Part shown: positions 26,942 to 36,262 of the stretch, piece after piece
Position numbering within the stretch: the stretch's first letter is position 1
How the letters are laid out: each line of letters begins with the position of its first letter
Origin: Rhodococcus sp. P1Y
GTDB lineage: Bacteria > Actinomycetota > Actinomycetes > Mycobacteriales > Mycobacteriaceae
Assembly: GCF_003641205.1 (NCBI RefSeq)
Contig: NZ_CP032762.1
Coordinates: 3,224,001 to 3,288,000, forward strand
DNA length: 64,000 bases
Reading direction: 5' to 3'
Program-made: the position numbers and the translations under genes
Notes under the pieces: model-generated
Database searches by the model: none
What the model saw: only the letters and a program-made list of their open reading frames with translations
What the model was told of the DNA's origin: nothing

Positions 26942-28449
26942 TGGCGTTGGGGCGCGCCTTCTCCGTCGCGGTGAGCGGCGTCGACGGTCAGGTTGTCGAA
27001 ATCGAAGCCGACATCGGTCGGGGTCTTCCCGGCACTCATCTGGTGGGATTGCCCGACACGGCCTTGAACGAGTCACGTGATCGGGTGAAAGCAGCGGTGA
27101 CCAACTCGGGTGGTCGCTGGCCCGACTCTCGGGTGATACTCGCACTGTCGCCGGCGACGTTGCCCAAGATGGGGTCCGTCTACGACTTGGCTCTTGCGTT
27201 GTCGGTTTTGGACGCGGACAAGCAGATTCCTCGTCGCTCGCTGGAGCGGACGGTGTTTCTCGGTGAGTTGGCGCTCGACGGGCGCCTTCGCGGGGTACGC
27301 GGCGTTCTACCCGGGGTGCTGGCGGTGAAGCGGGCTGGGTGGCGCCGAGTCGTTGTGCCGTTGGCTGCGTTGGCGGAGGCAGGGTTGGTCGACGGAATCG
27401 AAGTGCTCGGCGCCGTGTCGCTGTCGGAGGTGGTGTCGTGGCTGCGGGGCGAGGGTGCGCTCGATCATCCTGTGCCATCGGTGTTGGTCGACGATGCGGT
27501 GTATCCCGACATGAGTGAGGTGGTTGGGCAGTCGGAGGCGCGGTGGGCCTTGGAAGTCGCGGCAGCCGGGGCGCATCACATCATGTTGACCGGTCCGCCG
27601 GGCATCGGTAAGACGATGCTGGCGCAGCGGCTTCCGGGAATACTGCCGCCGCTCACGGACGAGGAATCGTTGGAGGTGACGGCGATTCATTCGGTCGCAG
27701 GGATGTTGACGGGGGATCGGCCGCTGATCTCGTCGCCGCCCTTCATCGCTCCGCACCACTCGACGACGGTGAGTGCGTTGGTCGGCGGCGGTACGGGAAT
27801 GGCCAAACCGGGTGCCGTCAGCCGGGCGCACCGGGGAGTGTTGTTCCTCGACGAATGTGCGGAGATGGGGGTCAAAGCACTCGAAGCGTTGCGAACCCCT
27901 CTGGAAGACGGGGAGATTCGGATTGCACGCCGAGACGGTGTCGCGCGGTATCCCGCACGGTTTCAGCTGATCTTGGCCGCCAATCCGTGCCCGTGCGCAC
28001 CTGCCAGGAACGCCGACTGCGTCTGTGCGCCCACCGTCAGAAGAAAGTATTTGGGGAAGTTGTCGGGACCGCTGCTGGACCGAGTCGACATACGAATAGC
28101 GATGCAGACCGTCGCGACCGGAGCGTTGGCCGACGAGGTGGGGGAGACGACCCGGGAGGTGAGGGCTCGGGTGACGGGTGCACGTGATGCGGCCGCGGAA
28201 CGGTGGCGTGATTTCGGGTGGCGAACCAACGCCGAGGTTCCCGGACCGGCTCTTCGACAGAAGTTCAGGTTGGGCAACGACGCGTTGCGCCCGCTCGAGC
28301 GATCGCTGCGGAACGGGTCGCTGACCGCACGTGGTGCGGACCGGGCACTGCGGGTGTCGTGGACACTCGCCGATCTCGCAGGTGGGGACGTGCCGGGGCT
28401 GGAGGAAGTCGGAGCAGCTCTGGACTTCCGCGACAGGGGGCTGATGTGA
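26941..28449 (+). CDS. comM: YifB/ComM-family Mg-chelatase-like AAA+ ATPase
   Basis: The 502-residue protein has an N-terminal Lon-protease-like domain (ALGRAFSVAVSGVDGQVVEIEADI to about 170), an AAA+ module with Walker A GPPGIGKTM near 220 and Walker B VLFLDECAEM near 300, and a C-terminal Mg-chelatase domain. Four Cys lie in the CPCAPARNADCVC segment typical of the family. ComM proteins act as helicases for branch migration during natural transformation, while the role in actinobacteria is less clear. It overlaps dprA by 4 bp. Confidence 0.94.
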   Translation: MALGRAFSVAVSGVDGQVVEIEADIGRGLPGTHLVGLPDTALNESRDRVKAAVTNSGGRWPDSRVILALSPATLPKMGSVYDLALALSVLDADKQIPRRSLERTVFLGELALDGRLRGVRGVLPGVLAVKRAGWRRVVVPLAALAEAGLVDGIEVLGAVSLSEVVSWLRGEGALDHPVPSVLVDDAVYPDMSEVVGQSEARWALEVAAAGAHHIMLTGPPGIGKTMLAQRLPGILPPLTDEESLEVTAIHSVAGMLTGDRPLISSPPFIAPHHSTTVSALVGGGTGMAKPGAVSRAHRGVLFLDECAEMGVKALEALRTPLEDGEIRIARRDGVARYPARFQLILAANPCPCAPARNADCVCAPTVRRKYLGKLSGPLLDRVDIRIAMQTVATGALADEVGETTREVRARVTGARDAAAERWRDFGWRTNAEVPGPALRQKFRLGNDALRPLERSLRNGSLTARGADRALRVSWTLADLAGGDVPGLEEVGAALDFRDRGLM

Positions 28450-29570
28450 ACGTCCACGATCCACGTCGACTTGCATGGGCGTACCTCTCACGCGTTGCGC
28501 AAGGTCCGCATCGGCCTTTGGCCGAGTTCGCTGCTCAGGCGGGCCCGGAGGAAGCGCGCGCGGCTGTGATCGGCGGCATTCTGGGAGAACGGCTCCAGGT
28601 CAGATCCCACATCGACACGGCTGCTTCGGATTTGGACATGGTCCGTGCGCTCGGGGGACGGCTGGTGACGCCCGACGACGAGGAATGGCCGATGTGGCGG
28701 ATGCTCGCGTTCGACGGAGCCGGAATGCCGGCCGGTGTAGATTCCTGTGCGCCCTGCGCGTTGTGGGTACTCGGCCGCACACCGATCACCGATCTCGTGG
28801 AGAGAGCGGTGTCGGTCGTCGGCACACGCGCGGCGAGTGCATACGGCGAACACGTGACCGCGGAAATAGCTGGGGATCTGGCAGTGGATGGCTGGACGAT
28901 CGTGTCGGGGGCGGCCTTCGGCATCGACGCAGCTGCCCACCGGGCGGCCCTCGGAGTGTCGGGTAAGACGGTCGCGGTCCTTGCATGCGGCGTCGATCGC
29001 GCCTACCCGTCCGGCCACGCCAGACTGCTGCAGCGAATTGCCGACAGCGGTGCGGTCGTCAGTGAATACGGACCCGGCACAACACCTGCGAAGCATCGGT
29101 TTCTGGCGCGCAATCGTGTGGTTGCCGCATTCGGTTCCGCTGTCGTCGTAGTCGAGGCCGGATGGAGGAGCGGAGCACGAAACACCGCGGCCTGGGCGCA
29201 CAAGCTCGGCAGGCCAGTCCTGGCGGTACCCGGGCCGGTAACTTCGGCATCGTCGAAGGGTTGCCACCGAATGATCAGAGAGGGTGAAGCCCGTCTCGTC
29301 GCAGACGCACACGATGTGGTCGCGGAGGCAGGTCCCTCGGGTGAGGTCGGCGAGGGTCGGCCGTCGATGTTCCGCGACATCGACGCACTCTCCGACAACG
29401 CCTTGCTTGTCTACGAGGCCCTACCCGCAACCGGCACACGATCACCTCGGGAGCTTTCCGAACTGTCATCGCTGCCGTTGACCAAGGTGCGTTCGGTGCT
29501 CCCACTGCTCGAACTCGAAGGGTTCGTGGCCAGCGACGAAACGGGCTGGTTTCGTGTGGTGAGATCGTGA
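28446..29570 (+). CDS. dprA: DNA-processing protein DprA
   Basis: The 374-residue protein starts at GTG 28446, overlapping the comM stop. DprA loads RecA on incoming single-stranded DNA. The Rossmann core carries VSVVGTRAASAYGEHV, GWTIVSGAAFGIDAAAHRAAL, ACGVDRAYPSGH and FLARNRVVAA, all canonical. An N-terminal helical domain and a C-terminal winged-helix-like region (LSELSSLPLTKVRSVLPLLE) are present. No other competence gene is in the window, so a house-keeping recombination role is possible. Confidence 0.95.
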   Translation: MNVHDPRRLAWAYLSRVAQGPHRPLAEFAAQAGPEEARAAVIGGILGERLQVRSHIDTAASDLDMVRALGGRLVTPDDEEWPMWRMLAFDGAGMPAGVDSCAPCALWVLGRTPITDLVERAVSVVGTRAASAYGEHVTAEIAGDLAVDGWTIVSGAAFGIDAAAHRAALGVSGKTVAVLACGVDRAYPSGHARLLQRIADSGAVVSEYGPGTTPAKHRFLARNRVVAAFGSAVVVVEAGWRSGARNTAAWAHKLGRPVLAVPGPVTSASSKGCHRMIREGEARLVADAHDVVAEAGPSGEVGEGRPSMFRDIDALSDNALLVYEALPATGTRSPRELSELSSLPLTKVRSVLPLLELEGFVASDETGWFRVVRS

Positions 29571-29626
29571 GCCGGATACGATGGAAAGCGGACAACCCGC
29601 GCTGACATCGAATTCCGGGAGCCCGG

Positions 29627-30271
29627 TTGGCAGAAGATGAAGGTCCGCAGGCTGGTGCAGCCGGCCGCGCTGCACACCTGACCACATGGTTCACCCTCGT
29701 GATCTCGGTGGCGGCCATTGTCTCGGCGTCCGTTGTGGGCGTGATCACGAACAGCCGGGCAAACGACACCGCCATCGCGACTGCACGAATCAATGCCGAA
29801 AACTACGACCGGAATCAAACTCGCTCGTTTCTTCGCGTGCAGCGTCAAGACGCGTATTCCAGGTTCGATACCGCCGCACAGCGCGTGTTCCTCACCCAGA
29901 AGGACCATCTCGACACGTTCCGAGCGGATGGTGACGCAGCGGCTCGTGGCTCGGCGTCGGATGCCGCACATGACGCTCTGGTCGCGTACTACTCCGTGGT
30001 TCCACAGGTCGAGATGTTGGCTTCGCCGGAAATGTACGACTTCCTGCACGCCCTCGAGTCGTCGTTGCGGGACTATCTCTCGATGGTTGCCGACACGATC
30101 GCCTCGCTCGAAGCGAATCCTGGGCAGAACGTCGACGACGTTCTGTCTGTCGTTCGGCGGGAGCGCTACCCTGACTCGGCTATCGATCCGAACGACAGTG
30201 AGCCGGGGTATGTCTCGAGCGACTTCTTGGATATCGCTCGCCGGGACATGGGTAACACGGACGGGTTTTGA
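29627..30271 (+). CDS. Single-pass membrane protein, unknown function
   Basis: The 214-residue protein starts at TTG 29627 with CGGGAG 5 nt upstream. A membrane segment covers about residues 20-42 (TWFTLVISVAAIVSASVVGV). The remaining 170 residues are helical and charged, and contain the segments NRANDTAIATARINAENYDRN and YFLHALESSLRDYL-like repeats of aliphatic positions. This resembles a sensor or helical-bundle domain outside the membrane. No family is recognised. It lies alone between dprA and the siderophore-interacting gene, with 56 and 108 bp gaps. Confidence 0.65.
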   Translation: MAEDEGPQAGAAGRAAHLTTWFTLVISVAAIVSASVVGVITNSRANDTAIATARINAENYDRNQTRSFLRVQRQDAYSRFDTAAQRVFLTQKDHLDTFRADGDAAARGSASDAAHDALVAYYSVVPQVEMLASPEMYDFLHALESSLRDYLSMVADTIASLEANPGQNVDDVLSVVRRERYPDSAIDPNDSEPGYVSSDFLDIARRDMGNTDGF

Positions 30272-30314
30272 GTGGAGCTTGCACGCCACGACAGTCGGGA
30301 TGCACGTAACCTGA

Positions 30315-30333
30315 TTAGGTAACACTTACTAGG
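30315..30333 (+). promoter_or_regulatory. Possible IdeR/DtxR iron box
   Basis: The 19-mer starting TTAGGTAACACTTAC matches 11 of 19 positions of the IdeR consensus TTAGGTTAGGCTAACCTAA, including all six bases of the left arm. A second ACCT/AGGT arrangement (ACCTGATTAGGT) overlaps it. It lies 47 bp before a siderophore-interacting gene, a known kind of IdeR target. Visual match only. Confidence 0.4.
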
Positions 30334-30379
30334 TGAGAAGATATTCACCGTCGTGACAGCTCGGAAAGGCTGAACTTTC

Positions 30380-31162
30380 GTGGCACGAAGCACAACAACG
30401 CTGACCGTCCTCCGAACCGAGGAACTGACGCCGCACATGCAACGGGTGTACCTCGGAGGTTCGGGGTTCGAGGACTTCGAACCCGCTGGGTACACCGATT
30501 CGTACGTGAAGCTGATTTTCGGTTCCGGTGACGATGAGATCAAACGAACGTACACGGTCCGATCCGTCGATTCCGCAGCTCGAGAAATCGCCATCGACTT
30601 CGTCGTTCATGGAGACGAGGGGGTCGCCGGACCGTGGGCTGCACGCGTCGAGCCGGGCGAGGAGATCAGTATGTACGGGCCTTCGGGTGCCTACTCTCCG
30701 CGACCGGATGCGGACTGGCACCTGTTCGCCGGTGACGAGTCTGCTATCCCGGCCATCGCCGCAGCAGTCGAGTCGCTCCCCGAGGACGCGATTGCCAAGG
30801 TCTTCATCGAGGTCGCCGACCGCAAGGACGAGATCTACCTCGAGACGCTCGCCGTAGTCGATGTCACATGGATTCACCGCGGTGCAACCTCCAACGAGGT
30901 CGGCGACGACAAATCGGGTGACCACGCGCCACTGATCGAGGCTGTACGCAGCACGGAATGGCTCCCTGGCCAAGCCCAGGTGTTCATCCACGGAGAAGCC
31001 CAGGCTGTGATGCACAACCTCCGCGGCTACGTGCGAAAGGAACGCGGCGTCTCTGCGGAATGGGCATCTATCTCTGGTTATTGGCGTAAAGGCAGGACCG
31101 AAGAGACCTTCCGTGCGTGGAAGCGCGAACTCGCCGAGGCCGAGTCGGGCGCAGACGTCTGA
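30380..31162 (+). CDS. Siderophore-interacting FAD-binding protein (ViuB-like ferric reductase)
   Basis: The 260-residue SIP-family flavoprotein reduces ferric siderophores in the cytoplasm to release iron. The N-terminal FAD-binding beta-barrel contains the RTYTVRS-type motif ([10 protein letters not shown]), followed by the SIP domain with [15 protein letters not shown] and [11 protein letters not shown]. Start GTG 30380 has GGAAAGG about 10 nt upstream. M. tuberculosis has viuB at the same place next to xerC. A candidate iron box lies upstream. Confidence 0.92.
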   Translation: MARSTTTLTVLRTEELTPHMQRVYLGGSGFEDFEPAGYTDSYVKLIFGSGDDEIKRTYTVRSVDSAAREIAIDFVVHGDEGVAGPWAARVEPGEEISMYGPSGAYSPRPDADWHLFAGDESAIPAIAAAVESLPEDAIAKVFIEVADRKDEIYLETLAVVDVTWIHRGATSNEVGDDKSGDHAPLIEAVRSTEWLPGQAQVFIHGEAQAVMHNLRGYVRKERGVSAEWASISGYWRKGRTEETFRAWKRELAEAESGADV

Positions 31163-31206
31163 CTGGTGGGGTTGCGGTCGCGTCCGCCGGAGACAAGGCT
31201 GATTCG

Positions 31207-32133
31207 ATGGTCGACCCTCTGCCGCCGACACTCAGGGTGCATCTGGAGGAGTACGCCGAGCATCTGACTCTCGGTCGTGCTCGCTCGCCGCACACTGTTC
31301 GTGCCTATCTGCGTGACGCGGAGTCGCTTCTCGTTCATCTGGTGGAAACCGATTCCTGGACCGGCGTGGACTCGCTCGATCTGCGAGTGCTCCGATCCTG
31401 GCTCGCGGAACAGGCTCGACGGGGCTCTGCTCGGACGTCGATGGCCCGCCGTGCATCGTCTGCAAAGGCGTTCACGGCGTGGCTGCAGCGAAGTGGGCGG
31501 ATCGATCATGATCCGGCGTTGCGGCTCGCGGCGCCGCGTGCGGCGCGGGCTCTACCGTCGGTTCTCAAACAGAGCCAGGCCGCAGACGCCATGTCGGCCG
31601 CGGAACTGGGTTCGAGGGAGCTGGATCCGATCGCGCTGCGGGACCGGTCGATCGTCGAACTGCTGTATGCGACGGGCATCCGAGTGAGCGAACTGTGTGG
31701 TCTCGATCTGGGCGACGTCGACACCGCTCGGCGGCTCGTACGCGTCGTAGGTAAGGGAGACAAGGAGAGGTCGGCGCCCTACGGCGTTCCCGCCGCGACC
31801 TCCCTGGAAGTCTGGATCGAACGCGGTCGACCTGAGTTCGTGGCAGAACGTTCCGGGTCCGCCCTGTTCCTGGGACGCCGAGGCGGGCGGCTCGACCCTC
31901 GGCAGGCTCGTACCGCGGTACACGATGTCCTCGCTGCCGTCCCCGGCGCTCCTGACTTGGGTCCGCACGGATTGAGACACTCAGCTGCCACGCACCTACT
32001 CGAGGGAGGCGCGGACCTTCGGGTTGTACAGGAACTTCTCGGCCATTCGTCGTTGGCAACGACACAGATCTACACGCACGTATCTGTCGACAGGTTGCGC
32101 GCAGTCCACGACCGGGCGCATCCACGAGCGTGA
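31207..32133 (+). CDS. xerC: Tyrosine recombinase XerC
   Basis: The 308-residue recombinase resolves chromosome dimers at dif with XerD. The start is ATG 31207, where the SAM-like core-binding domain begins shortly after; upstream residues in the frame belong to the preceding gene. Catalytic residues by this numbering are Arg159 (GIRVSE), the Lys of GKGDKER, His254 and Arg257 ([10 protein letters not shown]), His280 (LLGHSS) and Tyr289 (IYTHVS). The gene belongs to the conserved dprA-viuB-xerC order and is not part of a mobile element. Confidence 0.95.
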   Translation: MVDPLPPTLRVHLEEYAEHLTLGRARSPHTVRAYLRDAESLLVHLVETDSWTGVDSLDLRVLRSWLAEQARRGSARTSMARRASSAKAFTAWLQRSGRIDHDPALRLAAPRAARALPSVLKQSQAADAMSAAELGSRELDPIALRDRSIVELLYATGIRVSELCGLDLGDVDTARRLVRVVGKGDKERSAPYGVPAATSLEVWIERGRPEFVAERSGSALFLGRRGGRLDPRQARTAVHDVLAAVPGAPDLGPHGLRHSAATHLLEGGADLRVVQELLGHSSLATTQIYTHVSVDRLRAVHDRAHPRA

Positions 32134-32260
32134 CCCGTGTTACGTGCTGATTCTCCCGTGTTTGGTAGCGTCGTAGGCAAACAGACCGCACGCGAAGTAT
32201 TCTCGGCTGGAATAGTAGTGAAGTCGACAACCATCGCCAGAATCCGGATACGGGGGCACC

Positions 32261-33577
32261 GTGGATCGCGAGCAAACGCACGGCACGTCGGCCGCGTGGT
32301 CGATCCGTGCGCAGCCCAGCTCGAGTGGCCCGCGGCGCCCGAGCAGTACGCCAGTGGAACCGGTGAAGAATGCAGGTCGGCCATCATTTCCCCCGTCCGG
32401 CGCGTCCATGAACGGTGAGCGTCAAGCGCCGCCGTGGCAGACGCCTCGGGGCGCGGATCGTCAATCTCCGCCGCGCTACACCCCACCTGCTGAGCCCGCG
32501 ACGTCGAGACCGAACCAGGAGTGGACCCCGCCGTGGTCCACCGGTCAGGGTCAGCCCCCGGTTCAGTACCAACCGGATCAGGGTCAGGCCCCACAAGGCG
32601 CCGGTCAATCGGACCCTCGGTACCAGCCGACAAGTCAGGACCTCGCCCCCGACAGTCTGCTCAGTCGTCCGAAACGTGCGTCGACCTCGGGATGGCGGCG
32701 TGGAGTACACCGACTCACGGGTGGCGTGATCAATCCCGGCGAATCGACAGCCGAAGAGCGCTACCGAAATCAGGTCGAGAGAATCCGTCAACCCGTCCTG
32801 GGGGACTACCGGATCGCCTTTCTGTCGCTCAAGGGCGGAGTTGGAAAGACGACCACCACACTGGGGCTCGGGTCGACGTTCGCGTCGCTTCGCGGCGACT
32901 GCGTCATTGCAGTCGATGCCAACCCCGACTTCGGGACGCTCGGCGAGCGTGTACCCAATCAGACCTCGTCGACTGTCCGGGACCTGTTGGCGGATGCGGA
33001 CAACATTCGCCGCTACTCCGATATCCGGGCGCATACGTCGCAGGCTCCGAGTCGACTCGAAGTTCTTGCAGGAGAACGTGATCCGGCAGCGTCGGAAATG
33101 TTCGGCGAGCAGGACTATCGCTCGGTCATCGAAATGCTGCAGGTGTACTACAACCTCATCCTGACGGATTGCGGTACCGGCATCATGCATTCGGCGATGA
33201 ACGGCGTGCTGCAGTTGGCGAACGCTTTGGTGTTGGTGTCATCGCCCGCCGTCGACGGAGCTCGTAGCGCGGCTGCCACCCTCGACTGGCTGCAGTTGCA
33301 CGGTTACGGCCACCTCGTCGAACGAACGGTGGTTGTCATCAGTTCGGTGCGTCCCGGTTCGTCGGCTGTCGACATGAATCTGCTTACGCAGCATTTTCTG
33401 GAACGATGCCGCGCAGTGCTCGTAGTGCCGTTCGACGAGCATCTCGCCGAAGGAGCGATCGTCGATCTTCAACTGCTCCGACCACAGACCAGGGCGGCGT
33501 TCGTCGAACTGGCCGCTATGGTCGCCGACGATTTTCCCGCCGCTTCGGGTCGCCACTCCGGGCCGAGCTGGCGATAG
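32261..33577 (+). CDS. MinD/ParA-like ATPase with Pro-rich N-terminus
   Basis: The 438-residue protein starts at GTG 32261; ATG 32408 is an alternative. Residues 1-150 are disordered, rich in Pro, Gln and Gly (QGQPPVQYQPDQGQAPQGAG). The ATPase domain has the deviant Walker A KGGVGKTTT at 191-199, the segment VDANPDFGTL instead of the usual DxD, and ITDCGTGIM-like switch II (LILTDCGTGIMH). Similar proteins occur with type VII secretion loci and elsewhere in mycolata. No partner gene is adjacent. A role in positioning or secretion is only inferred. Confidence 0.85.
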   Translation: MDREQTHGTSAAWSIRAQPSSSGPRRPSSTPVEPVKNAGRPSFPPSGASMNGERQAPPWQTPRGADRQSPPRYTPPAEPATSRPNQEWTPPWSTGQGQPPVQYQPDQGQAPQGAGQSDPRYQPTSQDLAPDSLLSRPKRASTSGWRRGVHRLTGGVINPGESTAEERYRNQVERIRQPVLGDYRIAFLSLKGGVGKTTTTLGLGSTFASLRGDCVIAVDANPDFGTLGERVPNQTSSTVRDLLADADNIRRYSDIRAHTSQAPSRLEVLAGERDPAASEMFGEQDYRSVIEMLQVYYNLILTDCGTGIMHSAMNGVLQLANALVLVSSPAVDGARSAAATLDWLQLHGYGHLVERTVVVISSVRPGSSAVDMNLLTQHFLERCRAVLVVPFDEHLAEGAIVDLQLLRPQTRAAFVELAAMVADDFPAASGRHSGPSWR

Positions 33578-33579
33578 CA

Positions 33580-34080
33580 TCAGAGCCCCGAACCGAGCGG
33601 CTTGAGTCGGACGGGTGTGGTGCGAACGAGCGCCAGGGGGTCGAGGTACTCGCGGCCGCGGCGCACACCCCAATGGAGGCATGTCCCGTCGCATCCGGAG
33701 TGTCCGCCCGCGAGCACGCCGAGTGCGTCGCCCGTACGTACGCGTTCGCCTTCGACGACGCTCGCTGCGACGGGTTCGTATGTCGTTCGGAGACCGTTCG
33801 GATGCTCGACCGACACAACCGGTTTTCCTGCTACGACGCCGGCGAACGCAACAATTCCATCGCCGGCGGCACGCACTGTTTGATCGTTGCGGCCCGCAAG
33901 GTCGACGCCGCGGTGCCCGGGTAACCAATCGTGTTCGGGTGGGGCGAAGGCAGTGACGACCTGGGGTCTCGGATCGAGCGGCCACCCGAAGTTGCTCGGC
34001 CGGGCGGCTGCAGTCGGGGCACTCGGAAGTACTGCTGCCAGAAGAACGGCTGTCCCCATAACAAGGCCGCGAAGTGTCAT
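33580..34080 (-). CDS. Exported M23-family peptidase with altered HxH motif
   Basis: The 166-residue protein starts at ATG 34080, giving a signal peptide of about 25 residues (LRGLVMGTAVLLAAVLPSAP ending AAARP). The M23 domain retains the zinc ligands of GHRGVDLAG, but the usual HLHFE is CLHWG, so the first His of HxH is Cys. A second Cys four residues before it (GCDGTCLHWG) could form a disulphide. Activity is therefore uncertain. It converges on the ATPase gene (2-bp gap) and diverges from rpsB, the position of Rv2891 in M. tuberculosis. Confidence 0.87.
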   Translation of the reverse strand: MTLRGLVMGTAVLLAAVLPSAPTAAARPSNFGWPLDPRPQVVTAFAPPEHDWLPGHRGVDLAGRNDQTVRAAGDGIVAFAGVVAGKPVVSVEHPNGLRTTYEPVAASVVEGERVRTGDALGVLAGGHSGCDGTCLHWGVRRGREYLDPLALVRTTPVRLKPLGSGL

Positions 34081-34188
34081 GGTCACAGCGTTCCTGCGAG
34101 CGCCGGAAATTTCGGTGTGCGCGACCGATCTGTGGAGTAACAGATTTTTCATCCACAGGCGGTGGCCGGCCTTGACGGCGCGAGGCGG

Positions 34189-34218
34189 TTATGTAAAGGA
34201 GCGCGGAGGTCGTACACT
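34189..34218 (+). promoter_or_regulatory. Candidate rpsB promoter
   Basis: TTATGT (34189-34194) and TACACT (34213-34218) are separated by 18 bp, a plausible -35/-10 pair. They lie about 200 bp before rpsB, beyond the divergent M23 gene. Confidence 0.5.
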
Positions 34219-34224
34219 GTCGGA

Positions 34225-34415
34225 GCGACCTGTGCCTGCATAGGTCGACTTCGCGCGTCCGCGTAACGAAGCGATCATTTCACGATGACACGCAACGTGA
34301 CCGGTTAGCCGGCGGTCCGTCTCCTTTCGGAGTCGGTCCGGCAGCCAGCGGGCGCCAGGGCAGGGGTCACACGACACCCTGCGTCAACCGGCAATCGAAA
34401 GAGAGTTATTCAGCC
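34225..34415 (+). promoter_or_regulatory. Structured 5' leader of rpsB
   Basis: About 190 nt of probable untranslated leader. It contains consecutive hairpins: CCGG-TTAG-CCGG near 34301, TCTCC-TTTC-GGAG near 34320 inside the outer pairing GGTCCG/CGGTCC, and GCAGGG/CCCTGC at 34360-34382. Leaders of ribosomal protein genes commonly bind their own product, so S2 autoregulation is the natural guess. A GAAAGAGAG ribosome binding site lies 9-17 nt before the ATG. No other coding frame is supported in this gap. Confidence 0.5.
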
Positions 34416-35282
34416 ATGGCTGTAGTAACCATGAAGCAGCTGCTCGACAGCGGCACACACTTCGGACACCAGACCCGTCGCTGGAACCCGAAGATGAAGC
34501 GATTCATCTTCACCGACCGCAACGGCATCTACATCATCGACTTGCAGCAGACTCTGACCTTCATCGACAAGGCCTACGAGTTCGTCAAGGAGACCGTTGC
34601 GCACGGCGGAACGGTTCTGTTCGTCGGCACCAAGAAGCAGGCACAGGAGTCCATCGCCGCTGAAGCAACTCGCGTGGGTATGCCCTACGTGAACCAGCGC
34701 TGGCTCGGTGGCATGCTCACCAACTTCCAGACGGTCCACAAGCGCCTTCTCCGCCTCAAAGAGCTCGAGGCAATGGAGCAGACCGGTGGCTTCGAGGGTC
34801 GCACCAAGAAGGAAATCCTCATGCTCACGCGTGAGATGACCAAGCTCGACCGCACCCTCGGTGGTATCCGCGACATGGCCAAGGTCCCCTCGGCCATCTG
34901 GATCGTCGACACCAACAAGGAGCACATCGCCGTCGGCGAGGCTCGCAAGCTGAAGATCCCGGTCATCGCGATCCTCGACACCAACTGCGATCCCGACGTG
35001 GTCGACTACCCGATCCCGGGTAACGACGACGCCATCCGCTCCGCTGCTCTGCTGACCAAGGTCGTCGCGTCGGCAGTTGCCGAGGGTGTCCAGGCTCGCG
35101 CTGGACTCAACACGTCCACCGACGCCAAGCCCGAGGTCGGGGCAGGCGAACCTCTCGCAGAGTGGGAGCTCGAGCAGCTCGCGCAGGCTTCCCCCGCGGC
35201 CGAGGCCACGCAGGAAGCCGCTGCAGAGGCTCCTGCCGCCGAAGAAGCGCCGGCCGCAGAAGCACCAGCAACGCAGGCTTGA
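34416..35282 (+). CDS. rpsB: 30S ribosomal protein S2
   Basis: The 288-residue S2 shows [22 protein letters not shown] near the N-terminus, [25 protein letters not shown] and [16 protein letters not shown]. The C-terminal 50 residues are an acidic Ala/Glu/Pro extension ([17 protein letters not shown]), common in actinobacteria. A terminator stem after the gene separates it from tsf, possibly setting the S2 to EF-Ts ratio by partial read-through. Confidence 0.98.
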   Translation: MAVVTMKQLLDSGTHFGHQTRRWNPKMKRFIFTDRNGIYIIDLQQTLTFIDKAYEFVKETVAHGGTVLFVGTKKQAQESIAAEATRVGMPYVNQRWLGGMLTNFQTVHKRLLRLKELEAMEQTGGFEGRTKKEILMLTREMTKLDRTLGGIRDMAKVPSAIWIVDTNKEHIAVGEARKLKIPVIAILDTNCDPDVVDYPIPGNDDAIRSAALLTKVVASAVAEGVQARAGLNTSTDAKPEVGAGEPLAEWELEQLAQASPAAEATQEAAAEAPAAEEAPAAEAPATQA

Positions 35283-35290
35283 TTTCAGGG

Positions 35291-35330
35291 GGTCCCGACC
35301 GGAAAAGAGAATCCATCCGGTCGGGACCTT
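35291..35330 (+). terminator. Terminator or attenuator between rpsB and tsf
   Basis: GGTCCCGACCGGA (35291-35303) pairs perfectly with TCCGGTCGGGACC (35316-35328), then TTTCT. The loop is 12 nt. Partial read-through into tsf is plausible because the two genes are normally co-transcribed. Confidence 0.88.
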
Positions 35331-35408
35331 TCTGCGGTACCGATCTTCCACACGCATTGCCCACCACAGCATCTGCTCTCAAACAGCATTCGAGGAGGCT
35401 CGCTCACC

Positions 35409-36233
35409 ATGGCGAACTACACCGCCGCTGACGTAAAGCGGCTCCGCGAGCTCACCGGCTCCGGAATGATGGACTGCAAGAACGCACTGGCAGAGTCCGA
35501 CGGCGATTTCGACAAGGCCGTCGAGCAGCTCCGCATCAAGGGTGCCAAGGACGTCGGCAAGCGCGCCGAGCGGTCCACGGCCGAGGGCCTCGTCGTCGCC
35601 AAGGGAGGCGTTCTCGTCGAGATCAACTCCGAAACCGACTTCGTTGCCAAGAACGAAGAGTTCCAGAACTTCGCAGCATCGGTTGCGGCCGTCGCCGCCG
35701 AGGGCAAGCCTGCCGATGTCGACGCGCTCAAGGCGCTCGACTTGGACGGAAAGACCGTCGATACCGCACTTCAGGAGCTCTCGGCCAAGATCGGCGAGAA
35801 GCTGGAGATTCGTCGTGTCGTGTCTTTCGACGGCCCTGTCGCCACCTACCTCCACAAGCGCAGCGCGGATCTTCCGCCCGCGGTCGGCGTTCTCGTCGAG
35901 TACACCGGTGAGGGCGAAGCTGCAGCTGAGGCTGCTCGTGCCGCAGCGATGCAGGTCGCTGCGCTCAAGGCGAAGTACGTCACCCGCGACGAGGTTCCCG
36001 AGGAGGTCGTCGCATCCGAGCGTCGCATCGCCGAGGAGACCGCACGCGAAGAAGGCAAGCCCGAGCAGGCTTTGCCGAAGATCATCGAAGGTCGCGTCAA
36101 CGGATTCTTCAAGGACGTCGTCCTGACCGAGCAGTCGTCGGTGCAGGATTCGAAGAAGTCCGTCAAGGCAATTCTCGACGAGGCCGGCGTGACGCTCACT
36201 CGTTTTGCGCGGTTCGAGGTCGGCGCAAGCTGA
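35409..36233 (+). CDS. tsf: Translation elongation factor Ts
   Basis: The 274-residue EF-Ts is the nucleotide exchange factor of EF-Tu. The N-terminal UBA-like domain ([23 protein letters not shown]) and the TDFVAKN motif that contacts EF-Tu are intact, followed by the two core subdomains. GAGGCTC precedes the ATG. A very stable terminator follows at 36263. Confidence 0.98.
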   Translation: MANYTAADVKRLRELTGSGMMDCKNALAESDGDFDKAVEQLRIKGAKDVGKRAERSTAEGLVVAKGGVLVEINSETDFVAKNEEFQNFAASVAAVAAEGKPADVDALKALDLDGKTVDTALQELSAKIGEKLEIRRVVSFDGPVATYLHKRSADLPPAVGVLVEYTGEGEAAAEAARAAAMQVAALKAKYVTRDEVPEEVVASERRIAEETAREEGKPEQALPKIIEGRVNGFFKDVVLTEQSSVQDSKKSVKAILDEAGVTLTRFARFEVGAS

Positions 36234-36262
36234 TCCACGCATAGTCGCTACGCACTACGCGG

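Noticed and set aside
26285..27478. 397-residue minus-strand frame across yraN and comM
   Set aside because: Pro/Arg/Thr-rich translation, antisense to two conserved genes and crossing the lsr2 terminator.
31207..32133. Tyrosine recombinase as sign of an integrated element
   Set aside because: It matches XerC in length and motifs and lies in the conserved dprA-viuB-xerC order, with no attachment repeats or phage genes nearby.
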